Below are positions 13,063 to 25,109 of a stretch of DNA of 64,000 nt, piece by piece; position 1 is the first letter of the stretch; every line of letters begins with the position of its first letter. The position numbers and the translations under genes are program-made. The stretch is taken from assembly GCA_020205615.1 (NCBI GenBank), contig CM035167.1, positions 133,327,483-133,391,482 of the forward strand, given 5' to 3'. Under the pieces are notes generated by a model. The model searched no databases. It worked only from the letters and a program-made list of their open reading frames with translations, and was not told the origin of the DNA. Source of the DNA: Panax quinquefolius (Eukaryota; Streptophyta; Magnoliopsida; Apiales; Araliaceae).

Positions 13063-13693
13063 ATGCCGCCAAGGATAAGACAACAGCATCAACCGGCTCA
13101 GGAAGAGTCAACCAATAATAACAATAATGCCAACGCTAATCCCGATGCGGCGGTTGGTTAACTTCTTACCGGAGCCATGAATAATCAACCGCAAGCTCCA
13201 CCAAACACAACGTTTAAAGACTTCAAGGCGGTGGGACCGCCAGAGTTCAAAGGTTCCATGAACCCAATCGAGGCTCAAACGTGGGTTATGGAAATGGAGA
13301 AGGTTTTTGACGTTGCTAGGGTTAGAGAAGACCAGAAGACCGCTTTTGCAAACATTTATCTTTGAAGTCTCGAGGCTAGCCATCGTGGTGGCAAGCAAGC
13401 AAAATGAGGAGGTGAAGGTGTAATTACGTGGGAGAGATTTAAAGAAATGTTTTTCGAAATGTATTTCCCAACTAGTTCGCAGAATTAGATGAAAGTTCAA
13501 TTTCTGGAACTGAAGCAGGGAAACATGAGTGTACCTGACTACGCGGCTAAATTCAACGAGTTGGCAAGGTTCGCTCCGTACCAAGTACACACTGACGAGA
13601 GAAAAGCCAGAAGATTCGAACAAGGACTAAAGCCTTGGGTGTACAACAAGGTATCAATGTTTCAACTAAACACATTTGCCGGAGTACTGGAAA
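13063..13693 (+). pseudogene. gag: gag fragment of the chromovirus
   Basis: The ATG at 13063 opens MPPRIRQQHQPAQEESTN and then a poly-Asn stretch, typical of plant chromovirus Gag N-termini. After in-frame stops, 13177-13365 and 13489-13693 encode the Retrotrans_gag core: FKGSMNPIEAQTWVMEMEKVF, then a WERFKEMFFEMYFP-type segment, then VQFLELKQGNMSVPDYAAKF and GLKPWV. The product would form the virus-like particle. It is cut at 13693 where the inverted LTR begins, so the zinc knuckle and protease are absent. Stops at about 13160, 13364, 13405 and 13486 break the frame; some may be consensus errors. Confidence 0.85.
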
Positions 13694-16620
13694 AGGTATA
13701 CATCACCTATTCTAAGTCGTCAAATACATGGTACAGAATACAAATACAACTTAATTATACAACTGTCGTGTAAAGTACGACAAAACATAAGCTATGAGTT
13801 TTAATACAAATGTTGTCGTCTAGACAATATTCAAACTCAAATTTAATATTATTACATTTATTTTCCACTATTTCACTGAATAGTGAGGACTACTAATGCT
13901 ATCATCTGGTTCGTCACTCCGTTCCCCGACTAGTCCCTGCTACGTTCTCATTTCCTGAAGAGAACAATAAAAGCAAAAGGGTGAGCTCAACTAGTCCAGT
14001 AGGAAATATTATAACTAAGATAATGCAGAATATATTATCGTTAGCCTTCAACAGTGTTAAACTGATACAATATAACAACCATCAAGTTTAACTGCAGCGG
14101 AACAAACAATCCATTAAAAGAGTCAAGTAGAGAATAAAATCTACTATCTTTTATGATTTAAAAGGTTTTTCATCACTTTTATCATTGGGACTCGACTTAA
14201 TAAATAATCCACATCATCGAATCACCCCTCGCATTTACTACCAAGGATATTCTTTAGTATCACGACCACAATTATCCATGACCATCGATCATAATTAGAC
14301 CAAGTCCATCTATGCACTTTCAAAAGCCACGTATGACTTTCAAAAAATATAAATATGAGGATGATGACAATGATATAAGAATTCAATAAAACAAGTTCAA
14401 GAATTAATTTGTCTAAGAACCAATAATGTCCAAATTGTCAACATGATAACGCTTTATAGAGTAAAATTCAAGAATGCTCGTAAGAAGATTTTCATGAAAA
14501 GATATCTTTGGATGAAGCCTTGATTATCAAGGATATTCCACTAATTTCATGGAGTATAGAAAGTCAAAACTTTAACCAACCGAGTATAATAAAGAATGGA
14601 ATAACAAAAGAAATCACCATGCATGCGGTGCTTGCATGCGATGACGAGTTATTCCAATAGAATACAAAATAACGGAACCAAGTCAGGTGAAATTCACACC
14701 GACAGGATGTTCCAACAGAATAATAAAGAATGGAATAACAATAGAAATCACCATGCATGCGGTACTTGATGATGACAAAGTTATTCCAATGTAATACTAA
14801 TAAGGATGAAATCAGTCCCACAGAAAACGCATACGTGCAAGATATTCCAACAAAATAATAATAATAAAGACGGAACCAGGTTCGGCGTAAAACTCACAGA
14901 CAGGAAATTCCAATAGAATAATAAAGACGGAATCAATCCTGTAAAACGCATGCATGTGAGATATATCCAAATGAGAATAAGAAAAGACTTTTAATAATAG
15001 AAGAATGTCACCAAATATAGGGTAGCTTGGCAGATATCAAAGTTATTCCAACAGAATAATAAAGAATGGAATAACATAAGTTCTCTTCATGAATACAAAA
15101 GAATAACACTCCTTACGAGTACAACAAATAATATTCCCTACCTTAAAAAAAACTGGATACTGGAATAGTGAGGTAGTAGACTTCTCTTCTTCTTTCTCTC
15201 TATAATTTCTCTCTATAATAATTGCTCTAAAGTTTTTGTGAATTGGTGAGAAATGAAAGAAGAATGAGCTTCTATTTATAGGAAAACATAGTTTCGATAT
15301 TTGCACGTTTTGGGGCTCGAAATATTACAGTATAATACCTTCCTTTTTTTCTTCATTTTTAATTTAGTCCTGCAAGTATTATCAAACTTGCACCAACTCT
15401 CCTAATAGTAAATAATGTGAATCAATAGTAAATCATGTGACTCAATAGTTCTAATCATGTGATAAAAACAATTACAGTATAGTACCTCCATCTATACCTC
15501 CATTTTTAACTTAATCATGCAAGTATTATCAATTTTGCACTACTCCCCTAATAGTACAAGAATGTGATTCAAACACATGTGAACAAATAGTTATATAAGC
15601 ATGTGAATTAGTAGCAATTAATTACTCATTTATCCGATAAATTATCCGATTTATCAATATAACCCCCAGACATCAATTATCATCGGAATAGATGTCGATT
15701 TTCACTAACACAAACAATTCCAACATAATGAAACTATTTTTATCAACAATATAAATTTTGAAATTTTGAAGTTTGACTTTTTCCCAAAAAAGTCAATTGT
15801 TGACTTTTTAACCAAATAGTGAATCCTTTAAAATTTTGTGTTTATAGACTATTTTACTAATTTCATCGTTCGGACTCAAATATCACGTCCCTGCGTCTCC
15901 AAATTCAACTCCTAACACAACTTCAATTTTAATAACATTCATCATTAATATTATAACTCACAATATTTAACAACCAAAAGTCGTCCCAAGAAAGAGGGGC
16001 TTTCCGATAAGGATTTCTCTTTATTGGCGCCGCAATTAGGTGACCAAACCTCCTCGACAGAACTTCTGACATTGTCAATATTGCAAATAATAATATAAAT
16101 AACTTTGTCGTCTCAATTATTGATTTAATAATATAAAATATTATGCGAGATGATCTTTGTAATAATAATTAAATCAATAATATGAAAGATATGATGCAAA
16201 GAATTCTCGTAGCAATAATTGAGTATAACCGAGTGACTTCTCACGTAAGCATCAATAATCAATACCGCAGCTGCTACTATGCAACCATGCTATTATTCAT
16301 CGTACTTTTAACACCGGGTGTTTCAACAGCTTAACAGGTAAAACTTCCGCCGTTATTTTCATAAAAAGTATTTTTGTCGCTTTCTCAATCCGACAATAAT
16401 TACATTATGGGTCCACCAATGATTGTACCATTGCATTTGGATATTTCCCGACAAAAAGAATATTCCCCGACCAATCGAATGTTATATAACAACTTGCGTA
16501 CTTTGCAAAATTTATAAATACTACCCACAACTATAATATTATATCAAATCCACACCATAATATTCAAAAAAATTATTTCGAGAAAATTAAATATTTATTC
16601 ATAAAATCTGGGGTCTCACA
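13694..16620 (-). mobile_element. Inverted family-A LTR nested in the chromovirus, with flanking deletion
   Basis: The reverse strand starts TGTGAGACCCC at 16620 and follows family A throughout (TATA at about 15280, tandem array 14590-15070). It ends at GGTGATGTATACCT (13694), about 18 bp short of the normal LTR end. On the right it abuts pol codons YRRF; on the left it abuts the middle of gag. The intervening gag 3' part, protease and most of RT are missing. Insertion at the RT/RNase H border followed by a deletion into the LTR tip explains this. No TSD can be checked because the left flank is gone. Confidence 0.85.
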
Positions 16621-17160
16621 TTATAGAAGATTCATACAAGACTTTTCCAAGATCGCAACTCCGTTAATGAATTTAACTCGTAAAGCTGTGAAATTTGTTT
16701 GGACGGAGAAGTGTGAGGAGAGCTTTCAAGAATTGAAGAAGAGATTGAGTACGGCACCTGTGTTATCCCTTCCGGATGATACAGGAAATTTTGTTGTTTA
16801 TAGTGATGCGTCGCATAAAGGACTTGGTTGTGTCTTGATGCAAAAGCGGCAAAGTTATTAGCGTATGCATCACGACAATCAAGGATTACGAGAAGGATAT
16901 CGACCCGTGACTTAGAGTTAAATTGCAGCTTGTTTTTGCTTTGAAAATTTGGAGGCACTACCTCTACGGGGAGAAGTGTGAAATATATACGGACCATAAG
17001 AGTCTGAAATATATTTTCACGCAGAAAGATTTGAATATGCGTCAAAGAAGGTGGTTGGAGTTAATTAAGGACTACGACTGTGAGATTTTTTACCATCCGG
17101 GTAAAGCAAATGTGGTTGCCGACGTCTTAAGTAGAAAGGGTCATGAGAAATTGATGATGT
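16621..17160 (+). pseudogene. pol: pol fragment: end of RT and RNase H
   Basis: Begins in the RT thumb with YRRFIQDFSKIATPL and continues through FVWTEKCEESFQELK to the RNase H start [18 protein letters not shown] (catalytic Asp in YSDAS). It then shows [20 protein letters not shown] and the [21 protein letters not shown] end. RNase H degrades the RNA strand of the hybrid during reverse transcription. The frame breaks at about 16860-16922. The RT catalytic F-I-D-D region is not present, so this copy could not reverse transcribe itself. Confidence 0.88.
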
Positions 17161-18270
17161 TAACTGCTCAGGAGGAGCTAATTACAGTAATGGAGAAACT
17201 GGAGTTGGAAGTGAAGTATCCTATGGAGATCGATGAGAAGCTATTTCAGATGCAATCTGGTACAACTCTACTAGATAAAGTAAAGGAGGCTCAGTTTCAG
17301 GACGAAGAATGTAAAAAGGCGACAAAGAAGATATCTGAAGGAACCGAACTGAGATTTAAGATGGATAAGAAAGGAATACTGAGATTTGAGATTAGAATTT
17401 GGGTACCGCCAGTACAAGAGATTAAGGAAGAAATTTTGAGCGAGGCTCATAGTTCACGATATTTAATTCACCCTGGTAGTACCAAAATGTACCAAGATCT
17501 TTGACAACATTTTTGGTGGCCAAATTTAAAATGAGATGTTGCAGAATGTGTTACCAAGTGTCTTACTTGTCAGAAAGTGAAAGCAGAGCATCAGAGACCG
17601 AGTGGATTGCTACAACAGTTAAAGATCTCATAATGGAAATGGGAACATATTACAATAGACTTCGTGGTTGGCCTTTTGACGACTCAGAAAGGCTACGACG
17701 TAGTATGGGTTATCGTTGACCGACTGACGAGATCCGCACACTTCCTTCCTATCAAAATCAGATTCAACTTGGATTAGTTGGCAAGGCTATACGTAAAAGA
17801 AATTATTTCGAGACACGGAGTGCCGATGTCAATTGTTTCTAATAGAGATCCGCGTTTTACATCGAACTTCTGGAAACGTCTACAGGAATGCATGGGTACG
17901 CAATTGCGAATGAGTACAGCTTACCACCCTCAAATAGATGGACAAAGCGAGAGAACGATTCAAACATTAGAGGATATGCTAAGAGCCTGTGTGATGGACT
18001 TTAAAGGAAATTAGGATGATCATCTACCATTAGTAGAATTCGGCTACGACAACAGTTACCACGCTAGTATTGGCATCTTGTATACGAAGCGTTATACTGG
18101 CAGTCTGCGAACTCCGCTTTATTGGGATGAAGTTGGTGAAAGACAATTACTAGGGCGAAATTGGTACAACAGATGAAATAGTCAAAGTGATCCGAGCAAC
18201 GATCGGTAGCGGCTCAAGATCGACAGAAGAAATACGATCCACATCGTAAAAATATCGAGTTTGAATCGGT
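17161..18270 (+). pseudogene. pol: pol fragment: integrase
   Basis: Follows RNase H. The N-terminal zinc-binding part is visible as [18 protein letters not shown] and, in another frame, a CLTC pair (about 17560). The core shows ITIDF (first catalytic Asp, about 17650), [15 protein letters not shown] (second Asp, about 17845) and [13 protein letters not shown] (catalytic Glu, about 17950). The product would insert the cDNA into the genome. At least three frame changes (about 17500, 17620, 17720) and stops at 18012 and after disable it, unless they are sequencing errors. Confidence 0.88.
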
Positions 18271-18274
18271 AGTT

Positions 18275-18682
18275 ATGTTTTTTTTGAAGGTCTCTCCTGT
18301 AAGGGAAGATCGAGTTAGGAAGAAAGGAAAATTGAGCCCAAGATTCATTGGACCCTTTGAAGTACTAAGAAGAATCGGAGAAGTTGCGTATGAGGTAGCC
18401 TTACCTCCAGAACTCGAGAATGTCCACAACGTTTTCCACGTTTCTATATTACGACCATACAAAGCCGATTACAAACATGTAATTGAATACGAACCTTTGC
18501 ATTTTGAGAAAGACTTATCTTACGAAGAAATTCCTGTCCAAATTGTCGACCGAAAAGAACAAGTTCTCAGAAATAAAGTTATACCTTCTGTTAAGGTAAT
18601 TTGGAGGAACCACAACGCTGAAGAAGGTACGTGGGAACTCGAAGAAAATATGATGAAGAATTACCCTCATATATTTACCTAG
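18275..18682 (+). pseudogene. pol: pol C-terminus: integrase tail with chromodomain
   Basis: An intact 135-residue frame. It starts with the [14 protein letters not shown] / [20 protein letters not shown] segment (GPY/F-type integrase tail). It ends with a chromodomain-like stretch containing [31 protein letters not shown] and the terminal MMKNYPHIF. In chromoviruses this domain is thought to steer integration to particular chromatin. The stop is at 18680-18682, about 110 bp before the 3' LTR. Confidence 0.88.
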
Positions 18683-18687
18683 TTATG

Positions 18688-18794
18688 TGTAAGCGATTCT
18701 GGGGACAGAATCTTTGTAAGAAGGAGAGAATGTAACGGGTCGAAATTTATTGAGTCGTGATTCTGGGGACAGAATCCTTTTAAGAGGGGAAAGA
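18688..18794 (+). repeat. Tandemly duplicated hairpin plus polypurine tract before the 3' LTR
   Basis: GATTCTGGGGACAGAATC, a perfect 7-bp stem hairpin, occurs at about 18689 and again at about 18760. Each is followed by a purine tract (GTAAGAAGGAGAGAATG and TTAAGAGGGGAAAGATG). After the first tract comes TGTAACGGGTCGAAATT, which resembles the LTR start. The second tract, ending at 18794, is the functional plus-strand primer (PPT). Confidence 0.7.
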
Positions 18795-21551
18795 TGTGAC
18801 GAACGAGATTTTGTAAATTAATTTTAATATTTATTGAATTCAATAAAATTTTTGATGATTTAATTATTGAATTAAATAATTAATTAATGCAATTGTGGTA
18901 GATTAATTTAATTATATGTGTTACATTTATTAAATTAATGTAGAGAAGTTTTATTATCAAAGTATGTGATTATGTGAGCTTATTGTATTAAAAGAAATAT
19001 TTAATAAGCATATTGGTATTTTAATTAATTTAATTATTAATTAGAGAGTTAATAATTTGACATTATTTATTAATGAGAAAATTAATTATATGACTATGTG
19101 AATTTATGAGAAATTTTTATATTTTTAAATTAAATAAGATATTTGATTTATTGTGCAAGTGGGTGTGACATGATTTAAACTATATGATAAATGAGTTTAT
19201 TAAATTAATTGGGTATAAGCCTTTAAGGCTAGCCAAATGAGGCCTTAAGGGGAGTTGAGGGCAGTTAAACCACGTATGGAGCAACTGACCTCAACTCTGC
19301 GCATAAAGGCTCAGTTGATATTTCTACGCATTCTCCTTTTATTATTTTTGTTAAGTCTATAAACTATTCACAGAGAGAAAATCAGAGAGAGTTGTCAGAG
19401 AGATATTGTGAGTCTGTGAAAGAGATTTGAGAGTGATGAATCTAAGCCTACTAATTTATACTCTACAGGGTAATCTCTCCTTCCCCAATTTCTATTTTAC
19501 GTTGTTTGAGTTTTACAAAAATGGCTTTCACAGTTTTCTGTAAAGTCTCTATGATGGGAAATTGTAAGGCTTATGTGCATATATAGGTTAAGATGTTGTC
19601 AAATCATATTTAATTATATATATTATGCAAGCCATATCATCAAATTCATGAAAACATGTCGTATATGATTTTTACAAAATTACAGAGTATGGGTTTTGGC
19701 CTTATGGCCTTATATGTGATATTTTATGTATTAATCGTATATTATCCCTAAATTTTACACTCGTATATTATTATGCATGTTGATACGAAGAGACCAAAGT
19801 TTAAATAAATGGATTCGGTGTTATAACGAATCCGTAGTGACAATTTTCATATTTTATTTTCAAAACCTCCAAGAACATCAAAGTCAGTGAAATTCACATA
19901 TTTTAGTTCTGTGATTATATGTTTTAATGGGTTAAAACCATTCTATAAATGTTGGGTTATGATTATACATGAATTATAACATGTGGGTATGTCTAAATTG
20001 TGTACTAATATTTTAAATTGAGTTTTTGGTACGTGTTACGCAATTTTCGCGAATTGCGAAACAGGTTCTCACTTTCATGCATGCATGCATGCAGTCTCAC
20101 GCTTAAACATCCGTATACGTATGATTTTCAGTAGTAAGCGCCATACCATGCACACTTGAAGATCAAGTGTAACGGTGGCTCATGGCAAATACCACTCTCC
20201 AGAAAGTTCAGAGATGAAAATTTTAAAATATTTAAGTCTAGCAATGTGTTAGTAACTTAATTTAATGAACATGTAAACATGTTAGAAGTTTAATGAGATG
20301 TTAAAATAGTTGTTTAACATGTAAATAACATAATTGCACGTGGATCGAATTATTGAATACATAATTAACTTGTTATTCATGAAATATAAATTATGTGACA
20401 AAGTGGTAAATTAACTAAGTATAGTTAGTAATCAAAATAGACAAAGAGGATGAGTTTTGATGATTAGTTAAGTTATAATTAACTGGTATTGTGAATGTGA
20501 ATGGTATGTAGGATTAAATTCAAAGAACGTGCTTAGTTAAAGTGTAATCTACGCATTTAGGCAAGTTTCCTAACCCTACTTGTCATTATTGTTCAAGTTT
20601 ATTATTTACCTCGAGTAAATTATCATTACTATTATTCAAGTTTGAATTATTATATTAAAGATTGATTATCTTTTCAAAGTATGATTTTGTTATACAATAA
20701 TCGTTCTATTGTATACTCCTTAAGATTATTATTCAATTTGAATATCAATATTATTGAACCATATTAGACTAGCGAACCCTTATTGATTCGACTAGTCCAT
20801 AGTTGATGAGCGTTCTAAATTTTAGAACCCTTGATGAATTATCCAAACCAAACTTCCTTTGGTGCGGACTCGAATGTCAAACTGAGATGAACAACCCTGC
20901 AAAGGGATTTACTTATGCGTTAGCGTTAAGATATTGTGCACAATATGGTACTAAGGGCTGATCCCCCTAAGTACGAGCAGAAAGGTCCATAGTCTTATGA
21001 TTGTTAAATGTTTAAAGTATAACCCTTGATAACCTAGGACATAGTTCAAGGTCTTATGACCCTCAGAATTCTTTTGATTCTTGTTATTTATTCTTGATTC
21101 AAAAGTTGAGCTTTTATTCAGATGTCTTTGATTTACTCGTATGTTATTATACTGTTATTTCATTGTTATACTTGTGGGCAAAAGTGCTTACACTTTCTTA
21201 ATAATAACATTGCAGTTAAGAACGAAAGAACTGATGAACCTTCCACTAGTAAGGGCAAGGGCAAAGTTAGTAAATGATGAAGACTTGTTATTTTATTTGA
21301 TGATGTATTTATGTTAGACTTGAGTTAATGATGTTGTTTAAGACTTATTATTTATATTTCCGCACAGATGTTTAAGGTTAGTTCAACCTGGGATGATGTT
21401 TATTATTCGGATGTTGTAACCCCATAAGGGGAAGATTTTATTTCTATCTATTGCATGGTTTGCATTTATTACGGGTAGATAGTTAGATGATATTTGTACA
21501 GTAAACACCAAATCCCGTGGAATTGAAGTACCCGGATTTGGGGGTATCACA
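18795..21551 (+). repeat. 3' LTR of the nested chromovirus
   Basis: 2757 bp from TGTGACGAACG to GGGGTATCACA, followed by the TSD TGCGA. Differences from the 5' LTR cluster at 20050-20200 and at scattered short GC words. Confidence 0.92.
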
Positions 21552-22558
21552 TGCGAAGTACCGCATGCATGGTGATTTCTTTTGTTATTCCATTCTTTAT
21601 TATACTCAGTTGGTTAAAGTTTTGACTTCTATACTTCATGAAATTAGTGGAATATCCTTGATAATTGTGCTTCATCCAGTATCTTTTCATGGAAATATTC
21701 TTCCGAGCATTCTTGAATTTTACTCTACAAAGCGATGGTCATGTTGACAATTTATGCGTTATTGGTTCTTGGACAAATTAATTCTTGAACTTGTTTTATT
21801 GAATTCTTATATCATTGTCATCATCCTCATATTTATTTATTTTTAAAGTCATCACGTGGCTGTAGTGCATAGATGGACTTGGTATGATTATGACACAGGA
21901 TTATTCGATTGTAATCATGGTAGTAATGTTACAAATGATGTGGTAAAAGTCCTCATTGGCCTGTAGTGCATTGATAGACAGGTTGTTGGCATGATCATGA
22001 CCATTAATGAATACACAAATATTCTTGGCCGTAGTGCATGGATAATTGTGGTCGTGATACTAAAGAATATCATCGGTAGTAGAGTGCGGTGGGTGATTCG
22101 ATGATGTGGATTATTTATTAAGTTTGAGTCCCAACGATAAAAGTGATGAAAAACCTTTTAAATCATAAAAGAAAGTAGATTTTATTCTCTACTGACTCTT
22201 TTAATGGATCGCTTGTTCATTTGCACTTAAACTTGATGTTTGTTATATTGTATTAGTTTAACACTGTTTAAGGCTAATGATAATTTATTCAACATTATCT
22301 TAGTCATAATATTTCTTACTGGGCTAGTTGAGCTCACCCTTTCTTTCACTGTTCTCTTGAAGAAATGAGAATATAAATTTGGAGCAGTCGAAAAGCAGTG
22401 ATGGTCCTAGATGGTGCATTAGTAGTCCTCACTATTCTGTGAAATAGTGCGATAATAATTGTAATGAGGACTCATTTTGAGTTTGTATACTCTCTAGTAG
22501 ACAATATTTATATTCAAACTTACAGTTTATGTTTTGTCGTATTGTACACGACAGTTGT
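21552..22558 (+). repeat. Family-A upstream LTR, second part, truncated at its 3' end
   Basis: Resumes with the TGCGA duplication and runs through the TTGGCC-type array (21860-22100) to ACGACAGTTGT. The final 90 bp found in complete copies (for example 35290-35381) are missing. Confidence 0.82.
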
Positions 22559-22689
22559 TGTAAAACCCCAACTTTTTGAATAAAGATGAATTTTCTATAA
22601 ATATTATTTTTAAATATTATGGAGTGAAATTGATATAATGTTATAGTTGTGGGTAATAATTATAAATTTTGCAAAGTACGCAAGTTGTT
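22559..22689 (+). repeat. Family-A downstream LTR, first part
   Basis: Starts TGTAAAACCCC, nearly identical to 7555-7685, and is interrupted after CAAGTTGTT by a solo LTR. Confidence 0.85.
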
Positions 22690-24010
22690 TGTTGCCTAAT
22701 TTTTAATAGCACTTTACCACGCAAGTATACGCGTTCAATTATAATATTCAGCAAGCAAGGATATCGTTCCCACGAGGAAATAGACTAATATTTATCAATT
22801 ACTAATTCTAATGCAATTAATCATATTTTAAACTACAAAATTTTGTTTTTGATTTGAAATTTAAACTTAACAAAACTAATGATTAAGAATATAAATTTCA
22901 CAAGAATAACTGCAGATTTAACAGGTTAAGATTACAACTTCCCTTGGTATTTCATTTAAATCATTTCACTTTCCATTTAAAGTAATTAATTAATATGAAT
23001 CATTATCCAAGAATGATTTATAAAATTCACACACTTTTTCCAAAACACGTGAACAAATCCTCCTAACTCCGATCCTTAAGACACAAAATTACAAGGAACA
23101 CCCTTCTCAATTAATTCACTATATTCCTATGTGAATCAAGTTAATTAGGGTTTACGCATAAATTCTTTCAAAGGATACAAAAGACACATAGGTATATTCC
23201 TATCCTACATGCTAATCATATTAACCCTATTCAGATTATATGAACAGATGTTATCATATCCAGATCTTAATCTATACTCCATCTTCCAATTTTATATAGA
23301 TTATCACAATAATTGTTGGCCAAACAATTAATCAATAAGCAAAAGATATAATAAACAATTCAATAAAAACCAACTTTCATTCAATGGGAAGGTTCAATTT
23401 AAACTACATACCAAGTTCCGTTGCAATCTTAATGAAAATTTAGTTCATAATAATAATAAAGAAAAACATCATCCAAATTAATAATCCAAACATCCCAGAT
23501 AATTACAAAAGATAAAACTAGAGAAGAGAAGAAGAAACTCTGAATTTTCTCCAATACTCTCTCCTTGATCTTCAGCCCTTGCAATTTTCCTTCGTGTTTT
23601 TCCTTCGTAGTTCTCTCTGTGAAACCCTTGAAAAATTGAGTGATACGTCTTTTCTAAAGTCTCCTCCTATTTGTATTAGTCTCCCTCTCATTCAGATTCC
23701 TTTTTGAACTTCAACCACCCACTGGAAGTAGAAAATCCTCATTTTTGTCAAGATACGAAATACTTAGCGCTTCAACACAAGCTCATTTCAAGCGCTTAGG
23801 CTCTCGACCAGACCACGTAATTACAAAAATGCCACTCACTCTAATTTTAATGATTTTGACCTTTTCTTCTCCAAATGACCTATTTGTCCCTCCAAATCCA
23901 ACCTACACAAAATAAACACAAAAAATAGATAAAAGATACTAAAAATAATTAAAGATAGCAATAATTAAGTTTAATAATATCGGATTCATAGGTATAAAAC
24001 CTACTCATCA
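22690..24010. mobile_element. 1.3-kb solo LTR of another family, TSD TTGTT
   Basis: Starts TGTTGCCTAATTTTT and ends CTCATCA. TTGTT at 22685-22689 is repeated at 24011-24015. The interior has no long ORF. Near its start it carries CACTTTACCACGCAAGTATAC and ATCGTTCCCACGAGGAA, words I associate with plant LTR retrotransposons of uncertain clade. No adjacent primer site or polypurine tract, so it is a solo LTR. Confidence 0.85.
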
Positions 24011-24015
24011 TTGTT

Positions 24016-25109
24016 ATATAATATTCGATTGGTGGGGAATATTCGCTTTTAACGAGGAATATTAGCATAACGGCACAATCATTGGTGGACCCCACAATGT
24101 AATTATTATCGATTGAGAAAACGACAAAAATACTTTTATGAAAATAACGGCGGAAGTTTTACCGTTAATCGTTGAAACACCCGGTGTTAAAAGAAATGAA
24201 TACGGCGTTAGTTGCGTAGTAGCACTGTGGTATTAATTATTGATGCTTATGTGATAAGTCACTCAACTTTGTTGGTATTATTAATGTAATAATACATAAA
24301 ATCTTTTATATAAAATGTAATACTTTTATAAAGTTATTCTATAAATAGAATATATTATATTCTATTATGCGTAGTGTTGCATAATGTCTGCATAGTATTT
24401 TGCATAGTAAAATCTTTTTATATAAAACAAAATACTTTTATAAAGTTATCTGCTTTATTAAAAATAATTAGAATATATTATATTTTATTATGCATAAGTA
24501 TTTGCATAATGCTGCGTAAGTGTTTCATGCATAATCAAATCTTTTATAAAGTTATTCGTTTTATTAGATTATAAATAGAATATATTATATTTTATTTAAA
24601 AGATTTTGCTTTAAATATGGACCGTCAGATTAAAGTAAATCAATCTAGACCGCTCATGAGTTAGTTACTATGCAAATCCATTTTTCTATAAATAAAGCTC
24701 ATTCCTTCATTATTTTCTTTTAATTCAATTTGAAACTCTAGAGAGATAAACTATAGAGAGAAAGAAGAAAGTATTCTCGCTACTTATATATCCAAGACTT
24801 TTCTTCTTAAGGTAGGGAATATTATTTGTTGTACTTGTAAGGGGTTATTATTCTTTTGTATTCATGAAGAGAACTTCATTATTCCATTCTTTATTATTCT
24901 CACCGAAATAACCAAAGATATCGCGACTACCCTATACTTGGTGATATTCTTCTAATATTCCGCCTTTACTATTATGTTGGAATATCATATCATGCATGCG
25001 TTTTATATTGGGATTGATTCCGCCTTTTACTATTCTATCGGAATATCCTGTGCATGCGTTTTACGTCCGACACGAATCATCTTTATTATTATTCGGTTGA
25101 ATATCCTCA
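24016..25109 (+). repeat. Family-A downstream LTR, second part
   Basis: Continues the LTR after the solo-LTR TSD: U3 with AATATTC boxes, AT-rich block (24270-24610), TATA at 24687, donor-like AAG|GTAGGG at 24812 and the start of the 60-bp array. Interrupted at 25110 by the family-B element. Confidence 0.85.

Larger units (their letters stand above)
8991..21551 (+). mobile_element. Ty3/gypsy chromovirus (Tekay/Del-like), complete ends, TSD TGCGA
   Basis: A 12.56-kb element with LTRs at 8991-11791 and 18795-21551. Both start TGTGACGAACG and end with TCACA. TGCGA at 8986-8990 is repeated at 21552-21556. It has a tRNA-iMet-type primer site, an extra coiled-coil ORF, gag, pol and a polypurine tract in the expected order. 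Integrase after RNase H places it in Ty3/gypsy. The C-terminal chromodomain, long LTRs and iMet primer suggest the Tekay/Del clade. An inverted LTR at 13694-16620 and a large deletion make it non-autonomous. Confidence 0.92.
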
